From Heterohyrax brucei (lineage: Eukaryota; Chordata; Mammalia; Hyracoidea; Procaviidae): a DNA stretch of 64,000 nucleotides. Shown piece by piece: positions 32,650 through 41,933 of this stretch. A program made the position numbers and the translations under genes. The stretch is from positions 1,426,001 through 1,490,000 of the forward strand of contig CM053141.1 in assembly GCA_028571685.1 (NCBI GenBank). The letters are read 5' to 3'. Under the pieces are notes generated by a model that saw only the letters and a program-made list of their open reading frames with translations, was not told the origin of the DNA and made no database searches. Numbering within the stretch: the first letter of the stretch is position 1; each line of letters opens with the position of its first letter.

Positions 32650-33110
32650 AATGCCAAGACGTCCCCTCGAGGACTGAGGGGAACCTGACCCAAGCCCAGT
32701 TTTTCCGATGGCTTCATGTGCCTGCGAAAGCTAGGCGATGGCTAAGGAAGACCAAGGGAGAATTGACGCTTTTGAATTGTGGCATCATTGAAGAGTATTA
32801 AATATACCACGAACTTCTGGAGGAATGAACAAATCTTTCTTGAAAGAAGCACAGCCAGCAATGTTCCTTAGAAACAAGGATGGTGAGACTTGGTCTCACC
32901 TTGGCCATGTTGTCAGGAGGCTCAGTCCCTGGAGAAGGACTCCCTGCTTGGTAAAGCAGAGGGTCAGCAAAAGGGAGGAAGACCCTCAATGGCCAGTCTC
33001 CAGCGTCGCGTGGCCGTGGGCACAGCGGGAGGGCAGTGTTCAGGTCGGTCAGACACGGGTTTGCCCCGCAGGTCAGAACTGACTCGATGGCACCTACTGA
33101 CCATGACAAC
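32650..33110 (+). mobile_element. RTE LINE, C-terminal region to 3' end
   Basis: 'gggaacctgacccaagccca', 'gaagaccaagggagaattga', 'cgcttttgaattgtggcatc', 'ggccatgttgtcaggaggct', 'cagtccctggagaaggactc' and finally 'gaactgactcgatggcacct' with 'gaccatgacaac' run in forward order to the true 3' end. Confidence 0.92.
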
Positions 33111-33134
33111 AGGGGACTTTCTGGGACAGCTGGC

Positions 33135-33225
33135 CAGGCCTGCCACGAGGCGCCCCTGGGTGCATTGGGACTGACCGTCTCTGGGCCAGTGGTCTGTGCT
33201 GGACCGTTGGCGTCTCCTGAAACGT
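33135..33225 (-). mobile_element. AfroSINE, reverse, head half
   Basis: 'gccaggcctgccacgaggcg', 'cccctgggtgcattgggact' and 'gaccgttggcgtctcctga' are the reversed middle and head. The tail half is absent. Confidence 0.68.
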
Positions 33226-33314
33226 GTCTGTGCTGCTAATAACTGTGACCCCTGGGGCTTTCCGTAGGCTGCAGGGTCCGTCGTTCCAACGCTGTGGTGT
33301 TTCTTTTGTCGGTG

Positions 33315-33412
33315 GAATTTCTTTAAAAAATGTTTTATTTTGAAACGATGATAGAATCACAGGGAGTCAAAAAAGAAACATACAAGCAGTGCCCGAGTCT
33401 GTTACCTGGCCT
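33315..33412 (-). mobile_element. Old L1 3' end fragment, reverse
   Basis: 'ctttaaaaaatgttttattt' and 'cgatgatagaatcacaggga' match the reversed start of ancient L1 3' ends. It runs into a degenerate tandem array. Confidence 0.6.
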
Positions 33413-33416
33413 TAAC

Positions 33417-33575
33417 GGGGCCCCCACCTGGTCCTCACGGGAGCTCCCCCATCTGGTCCTCGTGGGAGCCCCCTGCCTCAGGGGAGCCCCCCACATGGCT
33501 TTTATGGGAGCCTCCAGCCTGTTTCTCATGGGATCGCCCCCTGCCTCAGGGGAGCCCCCCACTCGGCCTTTACAA
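33417..33575. repeat. Degenerate minisatellite, 17-26-bp units
   Basis: About seven units carry the theme 'gggagccccc' plus 'acctggtcctcat' or 'tgcctcagg', for example at 33425, 33450, 33475 and 33500. A two-unit higher-order pattern recurs ('cccctgcctcaggggagccc' near 33470 and 33540). Confidence 0.85.
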
Positions 33576-33755
33576 GAGCCCTGGGTGGCTCAAACAGCGG
33601 CTGGGCTGCCACCTGACAGGTCAGAGGTTCGGGACCACCCGAAGGTGCCCAGGAGGCAAGGCCTGGGGACCTTGCTGTTGCTGGCTATCGTCAAGCCGTT
33701 TCTGACTCCCGCAGACTCTGTGTGGCCTGTGCCAAGACGTTCACCGTCGGTCGTC
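33576..33755. mobile_element. Two AfroSINE pieces in inverted arrangement
   Basis: 33566-33668 is a forward head and body ('gagccctgggtggctcaaac', 'gaggttcgggaccacccgaa', 'ggcaaggcctgggg'). 33670-33755 is a reversed tail ('gttgctggctatcgtcaagc', 'cgtttctgactcccgcagac'). Both are truncated. Confidence 0.7.
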
Positions 33756-34009
33756 ATCAGAGTGTCTTTGAGGATCGCTCAAGGCTGAATACGTTTTTTA
33801 AAGTCTATAATGGGTAATTGCAGTCAGACCCACGTGCGCTTTCCGGACTGCCGGGGTGAGAAAGCGCTGCCCGGGGCACGGGTCGCAGACAGCCGGTGAC
33901 AGGCTCTGGGGAAGCGGTGCAGGTCGTCATGGCAGCCCTGTCCCGTCCCTTCTCTTTGGTGAGACGAATGGTACCAGTGGGACACGAGATCAGCCTGCCT
34001 GAGGGTGCG

Positions 34010-34745
34010 GATCTAGGGTAAAGCACATACAACAGAAGGGTGCTGTTCTAGCCGTTTCTAAACGTGTAGTTCCGTCACCAGTCACACCGGTTCGGTCCCC
34101 ATATCGCACAACCATCGCAGCCTCCATTCCCAGACCCGAACTCGGGACCCTCAGGCAGTAACCCCTCCAGTCCCCTCCCCGCAGCCCCTGGCTGCCTCTC
34201 ATCCGCTCCCTGTCTGGGCGCCTGCCTGTTCCAGACATTCCACGGAAGTGGCCGTATGTGCCGCGCGTCCCTTCTGTCTGATGAGTCTCACTCAGCACAG
34301 TGTGTGAAAGGTGCGTCCGTGTTGCAGCGCGCAGTGGGAGGTGGTTTTTACGGCTGAGTGACGTTCCCTTGTATGGACAGGTGGCATTTTGCTCAGTCAC
34401 CTGCTGCCGGACGCTTGGGTTTTCTCCACCTTGTAGCTGTGATGGGAGATGCTGCCGACACTGGTGTCCGAGTCGCTGTTTGCGGGTCTCTGGCCTGGTG
34501 GCACGGTGGTTAGGAGCCCAGCTGCTAGGCAACAGGTCAGCCGTTCAGACCCACCAGGTGCTCCTGGGAAATGCTGTGGGGCAGCTCCGCCGTGTCCTAA
34601 AGGGTTGCTCTGCGCTGTCAAGGACTCGATGGCGATGGGCTTTATGGTTGTTTTAGGGTTAGGTTGTGGAGGAAGTGCTGTGTTGTTTCCCACAGTGGCC
34701 ATGCTGTTTCACATCCTCACCAGCAGTGGAGGACTGAGTGTGAGT
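34010..34745 (-). mobile_element. Old L1 (L1M-type) 3' region, interrupted by an AfroSINE
   Basis: 'cgtgtagttccgtcaccagt', 'tcgcacaaccatcgcagcc', 'cattccacggaagtggccgt', 'cttgtatggacaggtggcat' and 'ttgggttttctccaccttgt' lie left of the SINE; 'ttcccacagtggccatgctg' and 'catcctcaccagcagtggag' lie right of it. It is unusually GC- and CpG-rich for this family, which normally is AT-rich. Confidence 0.8.
34493..34648 (+). mobile_element. AfroSINE inserted in the old L1
   Basis: It runs from 'ggcctggtggcacggtggtt' through 'ggtcagccgttcagacccac', 'caggtgctcctgggaaatgc' and 'tcaaggactcgatggcgatg' to the G/T-rich end. The L1 resumes after it, so the SINE is younger than the L1. Confidence 0.9.
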
Positions 34746-36290
34746 GGGAGAAGTGTCATCAAGATCCCCCTGTCCCCATGATGAGGACATCTTGGTGGAG
34801 GTGCTGAGGGATACCTCTGTTGTGGGAGGGGGTGTACACTAGGCATTTAGGCACAGAAGGGCAAGGAGTAGGGGGTGGGGATGGGGTGCTGAGCCCTGGA
34901 CCGCAGCCCCTCCACTGTGACATCGTGTGCACTGTGTTTTAGGTTTGCTGCCAACAGGCAGGTGAAGCCTGTGCGCCCTAGGACCAGGCCTGAGGGCTTA
35001 CACCTGGGTTTCTTCCAGGAGCAGAGTTAGCGAGCACCCCCAGGGTTTGGCATCCCACAGGAGGCCTTTGAGCACCTGGTGAAGCAGGCTACTCTGTCCT
35101 TGGTGTTCCCCAGACAGCTGCCCTGCTGGGGGGCCTGCTGGGGGCATGCTGGGGGCCCTGGGTCTGAGAGATGACCCAAGACCTTGCCCTGAAAGCCAGA
35201 GTGCTGGGGGCCAGCCTCAGCAGGGTCTGGGATCACGAAGGGATGGGTGGCGTTGGCGAAGAAATGATGAGACTCGGACAACCAGGATTCTGGAGGTCAG
35301 CAGCCTGTTAAGGCCTGTCTTTCTTTATTTTTTATATGATCAATGAGGTGACGTGATTTTCACCCTGCTCTTTGACCACGTAAGCTGTTGGCTAGTAAGG
35401 AATTGATACCTCCTGGTCTCTTTTCATGTTAATCATTAGGGCCCTCTAGGTAATGGCCTGACGCAAGTATATTGTGGTGATAATTAATAGTGAAAACAAA
35501 GTTATGCCTTGAGCTCAATGAGCTCTATCCATGCCTCTAGGTCAAAGGTACAGGAGAAAGGGTAGGCTCATCTAAAGTTTATTATCTGGCTGTCTCTATT
35601 TGTTCTTCCTTTGTTCTTATTTTATCTCTTCCTGTGGAGACAGTAAGCACCCACCATCCCCCACCCTTAAGCTGTTCTAAGAAGGATATTTCTTTAATAT
35701 TTACTCATTTGTCATACCAATTATAATAAACTTGGGAGCCTATCCATCTTCTAATGCAGGGAGTGGGATGTCTGCATCTAAGGGCTGTTGGGGGTCATCC
35801 CTGGGGAGCTTCTCAGGGCCTTCCTGCAATCTTGTACTTCACATGTGGAGGGGGATGTGCAGTTGGGGGAAGCCAGCGGGGCTGGCTGGCCTCAGCATTC
35901 CTGGGCTGGGCGTGCCGTATCAGGATTCATTAAGCTGAAGGGGTTGTAAAGCCCTACTTAGAAGGCATCTTCCTTAATCCTTGTGCCGGGAGCTGAGAGG
36001 GTACTTTTAAGGAAGGTTTGATTAGGATGCAAAATATTATCAGGGAGAGTACAGCCAAAAAATATGCCAAGGGTGAGATGCCTCCGCCTGCCATCACACA
36101 GGCGTGTGGCTTTGCTTACAGGGGCTTCTGTGGGTGATGGGCCTTGGCACCAGGGTGTGCTGCGGAGAAGCCTGTCAGTACTCCGCCAGAGTCCCACACT
36201 TCCACCATGATGGGCCACACCCATTTCTTGTGAGTGGCTTTAATCATTTCAATTGAGACCTTATCATTAGTCTCTCCTGTTCCCTTTTAA
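34746..36290. other. Unassigned; low-GC part (35280-36290) possibly retroviral
   Basis: 34746-35280 is GC-rich with a small 'ctgggggcctgctgggggca' tandem run near 35135. 35280-36290 is AT-richer, with reversed polyadenylation-like 'tctttattttttatatgatc' and 'aattataataaacttgggag'. Its texture recalls a decayed endogenous retrovirus, but no enzyme motif or LTR pair was identified, so this is only a suggestion. Confidence 0.3.
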
Positions 36291-36696
36291 ATCAGGCTTC
36301 ATGACATCGTGGATTTTTTTTTTCAAAAAAGAACAACCAGTAAAACCTCAAGACAGCAAACTGAGAACCCTGACACCTTGGGGGGCTTAGATCAACCCTG
36401 GAAGGTTCTGGCACCCTCGGGCAGCTGGTCCTCCTCAGGAAGCTGCTTGTTAATCGTAGACAGAGAGGAGGGGCGGGCTGGCTGTCCTGCCCTGCTCTCA
36501 CGGAGACAGACGCAGTGCTGATCTCCAACTCATCAGTGAAACGGACCTTTAAATTACCCTTCAAATGTGCCCTCAGCCTATCCTGAAATAACTATGAACC
36601 ACACATGGAATCCATTAATGTTATTTGAGCTCATGCTGAACAGGTTGGAAAACAGCGTCTCCTATGTGCCCCAGGTGAAACCATTCTCTACAATTC

Positions 36697-36928
36697 TGTT
36701 GTTAGGGATGGTCGGGTCAGTTCCAAATCACAGCGACCCTGTGACAGAACCTGCCACTGCTGAGCCCCACCCCGTCCTCATAGTCATTGCGCTTGGGCCC
36801 ATGCTGCAGCCACGGGGTCAGTCTCTATTGTGGAGGGTCTTCCTCTTTGTCACCGACCATCCACTTCACCAGGAAGATGCCCTTCTCCAGGGACTGCTCC
36901 CTCCTGACAACATGTCCAAAGTATGTGA
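36697..36928 (-). mobile_element. RTE LINE 3' end
   Basis: 'tgttgttagggatggtcggg', 'atcacagcgaccctgtgaca', 'gtggagggtcttcctctttg' and 'ctgacaacatgtccaaagta' give the reversed RTE 3' end. 36291-36696 before it is unassigned and contains a T run at 36315-36323. Confidence 0.9.
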
Positions 36929-36984
36929 GGCATAGGTATTAACTTGTGTCCTTAGAAAATATGTGTTGGAGTACTGCTCTCCAT

Positions 36985-37312
36985 TCCCTGGGGACATGAT
37001 CTGCTTTGGGAACAGCTTTGTTATGTTAAACAGGCCGTGTCAGTGTAGGGTATGTCCTGAACTAATGACTTCTGAGTCGCAGAAAGAGCAGCTAAACTCT
37101 GAAAGCTCAGTGGGGGGCCACAGACGCCATGTGAGGATCACCAAGGAACTGAGGAAAGCTGGGGCTACAGGGACTCAGAAGGACAAGGCTCTTCCCCAGA
37201 GCCAGTGCCCTGAATCCAGTGTCTGGCTTCCTGAACTTGGAGAAAACAAATTCGTGTTCTTAAATTCACCTCTTGTGGTGTTTGTGTAACAGCAGCATTA
37301 GTGGGCTCAGAC
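36985..37312 (+). mobile_element. MaLR-related LTR, second type
   Basis: 'gatctgctttgggaacagct', 'ttgttatgttaaacaggccg', 'ctaatgacttctgagtcgca', 'gaagagcagctaa'-like sequence, 'tggcttcctgaacttggaga' and the end 'tcttgtggtgtttgtgtaac' plus 'agcagcattag' mark an LTR related to, but distinct from, the main local family. The same type occurs at 59976-60159. Confidence 0.75.
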
Positions 37313-37466
37313 AGACTGGGGACCTGGCTCACCCCAGGTCCCAGGCATGGTGTCACCACTTACCTTGCTAGGGTGACAGAGATGCTAGCTGTGGCAGAAG
37401 GTGAACGGTGATGACGTCTGGCAGTCCAGCAAGCCACCAGTTCTGAAATCTTCTCATTCCGTGCAG

Positions 37467-37533
37467 GTCTGCTGGCTCCACGAGGGAGGATGATGGATGC
37501 GCTGCAGAGCTGGAGTGATTACTCGGTGGTCAG
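37467..37533 (+). CDS. Candidate isolated 67-bp internal exon, identity unknown
   Basis: A pyrimidine-rich acceptor ends in 'tctcattccgtgcag' at 37466 and a good donor reads CAG/gtaaag at 37533/37534. One frame is open across it and includes 'MMDALQSWSDYSVV'; at least one of the other two frames has a stop. No repeat overlaps it. The protein piece was not recognised, and such a pair of splice signals arises by chance in tens of kilobases. It has no partner exon in view. Confidence 0.2.
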
Positions 37534-38027
37534 GTAAAGTCAAAGCCACGGGGAGAGGTGAGAAGGATGATCTAGCTCATGGGGCACCTGCTGACGTTAC
37601 TTCTCTAGGGTAGTCGTACTTTCATTTCTCCAGAAACTGGACAGAACAATATGATTTCCAGTCCCACCACCCCACCTGCCTCTAGACTCATGTGGCCTCT
37701 GGCTTTCGTGACAAAGCACTTTCCCAAGAGTCCTTCGGCTTTCTGTCACTTCCTTCCAGTTCCTTCTTCCTGCAGGAAGACTTACCCTAAAATCCCCTAG
37801 AATATCCCATTTATCATGTCCTCTCTTCCTCAAGAGTGTCCAGCAGTCCCCGTTACATTCGGGGCAGAATGTAAGCTTCCTCCCCCTCCTCTCCTGATCC
37901 CCCCATTCAAACCCCCCTCTGGTCAACACATTGTTCCTGTTATTTCCCAGCTCCACCCTCTCTCTGACCCTGCTGTTTCCCAGAAGACCTAACATTCCTT
38001 TCCAAGTCTGTGTCTCACCTCCTCTTT
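37534..38027. other. Unassigned sequence, pyrimidine-rich
   Basis: 37730-37980 is rich in C and T without being a simple repeat ('ctcctctcctgatcccccca'). The - frame 37597-37995 (132 codons) is purine-coded and shows no domain. No repeat was recognised. Confidence 0.4.
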
Positions 38028-38748
38028 ATCGGTGTTGCTGGGGAGGTGGCACCTACTCACGATGACTCGTGTGTGACAGAAGGAAGTGTCACCTGGTGCT
38101 GCACCGTCTTTGGGGCTGCTGGTGGGCTGAGCCCTTGGCTGCAGCTGTTGTGTCAGGCTGCCTTGGGAAGGCCTGGCTCGTTTTCGCCGACCCTCTGTCT
38201 TACAGCTGTGATGTCCATTGACTGGCCTTCGAGTCGGAGCTGACCTGGTGGCAACAGGCTTGCTCTCCCCGGTGACACGTCCAAAGCGAGTGAGCTGGTG
38301 TCTCAACATCGTTGTTTCTAAGATCTGTCCTGGGAGAAGGACAGCCAGAGTGCTCCTTGGAAGCAAGGGTGGTGAGATGGTTTCTTGCATACACTGGACG
38401 TGTTGTCAGGAAGGATCAGTCCCTGGAGAAGGACATCATGCTTGGTAGAGTGGAGGGTCAGAGAGAAAGAGGAAGACCCTCGGTGAGATGAGTGGACACA
38501 GTGGCTGTGACGGTGGGCTTGAGCATGGAAACAATCATGGGCACAGTGCTGGACCGGTTAGTGTCGTGCTCTGTTGTACATAGGGCTGCGGTGAGTCAGA
38601 GCTGACTGGACAGCACGCACAGCAGCAACAACAGGTCGCGTTCTGGTTGTATTTCTCCTGAGTCTGATCTGCTCTTTCCTTTGGCCGTCCGTGGTGTGTT
38701 CAGTATTCTTTGCCAACCCCGCAGCTCACATCCATCATTACTGCGAGG
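38028..38748 (-). mobile_element. RTE LINE 3' region, split by a second RTE piece
   Basis: Left part 38028-38320: 'ggtgttgctggggaggtggc', 'gctcgttttcgccgaccctc', 'cggtgacacgtccaaagcga', 'catcgttgtttctaag'. Right part 38634-38748: 'gcgttctggttgtatttctc', 'cgtccgtggtgtgttcagta'. The two parts are consecutive in the reversed RTE, so the 313 bp between them is an insertion. Confidence 0.88.
38320..38633 (+). mobile_element. RTE LINE 3' end nested in a reversed RTE
   Basis: 'atctgtcctgggagaaggac', 'gagtgctccttggaagcaag', 'ctggacgtgttgtcaggaag', 'gatcagtccctggagaagga' and the tail 'gcagcaacaacag' read forward. It interrupts the reversed copy between 'tttctaag' and 'gtcgcgttctgg'. No target duplication survives. 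It is complementary to the left part of its host, so a foldback could form. Confidence 0.9.
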
Positions 38749-39788
38749 GGGTTTTGTCTCGAGCAAATCCAGCGCGAGCTTCCAGTCCCGCCGGCTGCCT
38801 CCTCCCAGAGTGGTTATTCCCAGCTCCGACCACTCCAATCCTGGGGCCTCCGTTTGGGCTCTTGGGGTGCTGCCGGGCTCTGACGGTCTGTACTGGCTCC
38901 TCACCGCCCTGCCCAGTCCCTGCTCTGATACTGAAATGGGATTCCTCGTCGAAGCATTTTGTGAGCTGGGGTCATGTCCACACGTCTTTGTGCTCCGCCC
39001 AGGAGCTGCCCGGGTGCCCCATGTGGGCGCTCGGCAAACATTTCATCAATGAGCAGGCGGCGCAATGCGAGGCTGCAGTGAATGGCAGTCACACCACTGC
39101 GCCCGCCACAGGGGAAACAGCTTCCGTCAGACCCGTGCTCGCCAAACTGGGGCCACAGCTGAGCGGGTCTGTGCTGCCAAGCCTTAAAACACGGACGATG
39201 ACCAACACGGGAGACACACGTCCTCGTCGTGTGCGAAGTGCCAAATGGTGCCCTGCCCTGGGGCAACAGGTGGGGTGTTTGGGGCTTTCCCAGATAGGGT
39301 GCTGCATTTGGTGCTGCAATGGAGTGAGACCAACTGTCCCTTTTGGGGTCTGGACCCTGGAATGGGGGCCACTGTCTTGTGATGCCCGGGAAATAGTATC
39401 AACTTTGACTGTGGTTCAGACAGAAGCTCTGTAAATTCTAAGACTGTCACAGAGTCCTCTCCAGGACGTTTCTCGTGTGCTTGCTTAGACCCCTGCTTTC
39501 ATCTTTCGTGAGGGGCTGCTTTTGCTAACTTTTCATCTGTGGCTGTTTTGAAGTCTTGTGTTAACATGTGGAGAGGAGAAAATCCTTCTGGTGCCCTAGC
39601 TAAGAACCCTGGGCCATGACGGACGGGAGGGACAGAGGAGTCAGAGAGCGTCACACCTGCCCCCCGGGCTTCTCTGTTGTTTGCACAGCCGGGGAGTGGG
39701 ACCATTCCTCAGCTCACCCCAGTGCCTGTCTGCAGCTTCCCTTTACCAGACCAGCACAAATGCAGTGCTGAAGGTTTATCTGTGTGGG
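38749..39788. other. Unassigned; a likely MIR/L2 scrap at 38960-39055
   Basis: 'gggcgctcggcaaacatttc' and 'atcaatgagca' near 39020-39055 resemble the common 3' end of MIR/L2. The longest frame in the window (38691-39434 on +, 247 codons) starts inside a decayed RTE, crosses this scrap and has no domain, so it is not treated as a gene. A - frame overlaps it extensively. Confidence 0.45.
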
Positions 39789-40271
39789 TGACAGCTGTGG
39801 ACTGAACATGTATCCTCTCAAGCTGTGTGCTGACTTGGCTAGGCCACAGTTCCCAGTATCGGGTGACACTGCTCACTGTCTTGTCATCTGACATGGCTTC
39901 CACTCTGCTGTAAGGTGTCTTTATGGTGTGATGAGGACAGATCAGACAGTTACCTTAATGGGGCCGGACTCAGCCACAGGATGTGTCATAAGCCAGTTTC
40001 TTTTGATGTAGAAAAGACCTCGTATCGCCAAGGAAAGGTGCCAGCAGGACGCCTGTATCTGGGAGCTGGGGTCTTTGCGCTGAGAAGCCCCGAGACGGGG
40101 CAGGTGGATGACGCGGGCTTCACTTGGAGCTGACAGGGACAGAAAGCCCTCCTCTGGAGCTGGCACCTGCATTTGAACTTCTAGCCTCCTAGGCTGTCGG
40201 AGAATAAACTTGTTTGTCAAAGCCTTCCCCGTGTGGTATTTCTGTTAGAGCAGCACTAGGTTACTGGGACA
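39789..40271 (+). mobile_element. MaLR-like LTR (afrotherian type), forward
   Basis: 'gtggactgaacatgtatcct', 'gacttggctaggccacagtt', 'cctctggagctggcacctgc', 'acttctagcctcctaggctg', 'gagaataaacttgtttgtca' and 'gcagcactaggttactggga' define the family. It lies directly against an older MLT1 LTR on its right. Confidence 0.87.
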
Positions 40272-40409
40272 ATTACCTAGACTACGGACTGGCTAGTGTC
40301 CTCCCTAACATGCTGATTTTTGAGTCCCTGTACCTGCAGGGTGACCTTGTTTGGAAAGAAGTTCCTGGTTTGAAGATGTTATCAGCTAAATTAACAAAAT
40401 GGTACCTCA

Positions 40410-40595
40410 TTAAACAAACAAAAATACAACCAAACCTATTGTTGTGGAGTGGATTCCAACTTTAGTAACTGCATGGGACAGGGTAGAACTGCCCTGTAGA
40501 GTCTCCAAAGGAGCGGCTGGGGGCTTTGAACTGCTGGCCTTCTAGTTAGCAGCCATAGCTCCACATAGCTCTCACCCCTGTACCACAGGGCTCCC
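40410..40595 (-). mobile_element. AfroSINE inserted in MLT1, reverse
   Basis: 'attgttgtggagtggattcc', 'gcatgggacagggtagaact', 'gagtctccaaaggagcggct', 'ttgaactgctggccttctag' and 'gtaccacagggctccc' are a complete reversed AfroSINE of the shorter type. The T-rich tail appears as 'aaacaaacaaaaataca' at the left. Confidence 0.92.
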
Positions 40596-40718
40596 ATAGC
40601 TGGTTAGGTGGCTCCTAATCCCTTCTCAGTGGTGTTTTATGACGGGGAGGAGCAACTAGTGAGCTGGTCACATGGGAGAAGACACATCACACGTGACAAT
40701 TGGCCTAAAGGCCAGCGG

Positions 40719-40850
40719 CCACCTGGAGGACCACCTGGGGGACCACCTGGGAGACCACCTGGGGGACCATCTGGGGGACCACCTAGGGGGCCACCCGGGA
40801 GACTACCTGGGGGACCACCTGGGGGACCACCTGGGGGACCACCTGGGGGA
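40719..40850. repeat. 12-bp minisatellite, 11 units
   Basis: Eleven units of CCACCTGGGGGA or close variants lie in exact 12-bp phase from 40719 to 40850; six differ from the commonest form by one to three bases. Because 12 is a multiple of three, frames stay open on both strands and read as Gly-Pro-rich, collagen-like peptides (for example 40608-40895 on +). That is a by-product of the array. Confidence 0.97.
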
Positions 40851-41264
40851 CCAGAAGCGGGAGAAGATGAAGAGCCTGCCCCCAGAGCAGACTGAGAGCT
40901 GGCCCTGCTGACCCCTGAATCCAGACTCCTGGCCCCTAGAACTACGAGGCAATCCATTTCTGGTCCCATAAGCCACCCGCTCTGTGGTAGTCTGTTACTA
41001 CAGCCCCAGGGAACTCAGACGGATGGTTGGCTTAATTCTGAGTGTGGGGGTGGCCAGTTTACAAGGGAGTCCTGGAGAGAAACCCACCGCTCGGTGCAGC
41101 CATGCCAGTGTTCTATAGATGCCCTGCGGGGTTCAGTGTTCAGAGCCCTGACACAAGCCTCCGACCACCTTCATAGGGAATCTCTGCGCCGGAGGTCTGC
41201 TGATGAGCAGAGGGCTGTTGGAGGGAACTTGAATTGGGAGAATGAGTGATGGGCACGATGGTTC

Positions 41265-41416
41265 GCACACCTGGACTGGAGTGTGGGTGTGTGTGACAAT
41301 TTGCACACCTGGACTGGAGTGTGGGTGTGTGTGACAACTCGCACACCTGGACTGGAGTGTGGGTGTGTGTGACAATTTGCACACCTGGACTGGAGTGTGG
41401 GTGTGTGTGACAATTT
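41265..41416. repeat. 38-bp VNTR-like array, four near-identical units
   Basis: Units begin 'gcacacctggactggagtgt' at 41265, 41303, 41341 and 41379. Units 1, 3 and 4 are identical and unit 2 differs by two bases at its end. This homogeneity implies recent expansion or conversion. The His/Thr-rich frames on - across it are not genes. Confidence 0.97.
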
Positions 41417-41539
41417 GAACCTGTAACAGGAGTGCAGGAACCTGAGGGCCCAGCTGGCGGCACGTGGTGAGTGCACGGGGGAGGGCCAGGAGTATGAACA
41501 AAGCAGGCTTAGAGGAAATACAGCCAGAAGGCACCTTAA

Positions 41540-41610
41540 AGTGGGGACGGGGAACTGTGTGTACAGGGCTGCTGTGAGCTGGGGTCGACCTGACGGCAAT
41601 AGACGGCTCT
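41540..41610 (+). mobile_element. AfroSINE 3' tail
   Basis: 'ggaactgtgtgtacagggct', 'gctgtgagctggggtcgacc' and 'tgacggcaatagacgg' match the forward tail. The 41417-41539 stretch before it is unassigned. Confidence 0.7.
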
Positions 41611-41644
41611 ATAGTTTGACCAGAAGGCGGTCTCCTGGAATGGG

Positions 41645-41933
41645 CCTGGTTCAGAAGGGTGTCTCGGGGCTATGGTCTTGGAGATCCGTGTCTCTTAACT
41701 TGGACACGTCGTCAGGAAAGACCAAGCTCTAGAAACGGGCACCGTGTTTAGTACAGCAGTGGGTGAGGGAAGATGAGGGACCGTCAGTGAGACGGACGGA
41801 GTCAACGTCCACAACACTGGCCTCAGAAACTAGTGATCAGGAAGGTGGCCCAGGAGGGACCACGTTCCCTTCTGCGGTCCAGAAGCTCACTGGGAGCCAG
41901 AGCCAACACCACAGCACCTCACAACCCCAGCAG
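41645..41933 (+). mobile_element. RTE LINE 3' end
   Basis: 'aacttggacacgtcgtcagg', 'aaagaccaagctctagaaac', 'gggtgagggaagatgaggga', 'ccgtcagtgagacggacgga' and the tail 'cacagcacctcacaacccca' give the forward RTE end. It is shortened by small deletions. Confidence 0.82.

Larger units (their letters stand above)
40272..41020 (+). mobile_element. MLT1-type LTR carrying an AfroSINE and a 12-bp minisatellite
   Basis: The 5' part is 'tgatttttgagtccctgtac', 'ctgcagggtgaccttgtttg', 'gaaagaagttcctgg'. After the SINE come 'ggctcctaatcccttctcag', the tandem array, and the end 'cctagaactacgaggcaatc', 'cataagccacccgctctgtg' and 'ctgttactacagccccaggg'. The order is that of a forward MLT1. Confidence 0.8.

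Noticed and set aside
38691-39434. 247-codon frame on +, the longest open frame in the window
   Set aside because: It starts inside a decayed reversed RTE, crosses a MIR/L2-like scrap, has no domain or signal, and is overlapped by long frames on the other strand.
40608-40969. Collagen-like Gly-Pro-rich frames on both strands
   Set aside because: They come from the 12-bp array, whose unit length keeps all frames open; the surrounding DNA is an MLT1 LTR.
41133-41599. His/Thr-rich repeat proteins on -
   Set aside because: They are translations of the 38-bp VNTR in several frames, with no splice or start context.
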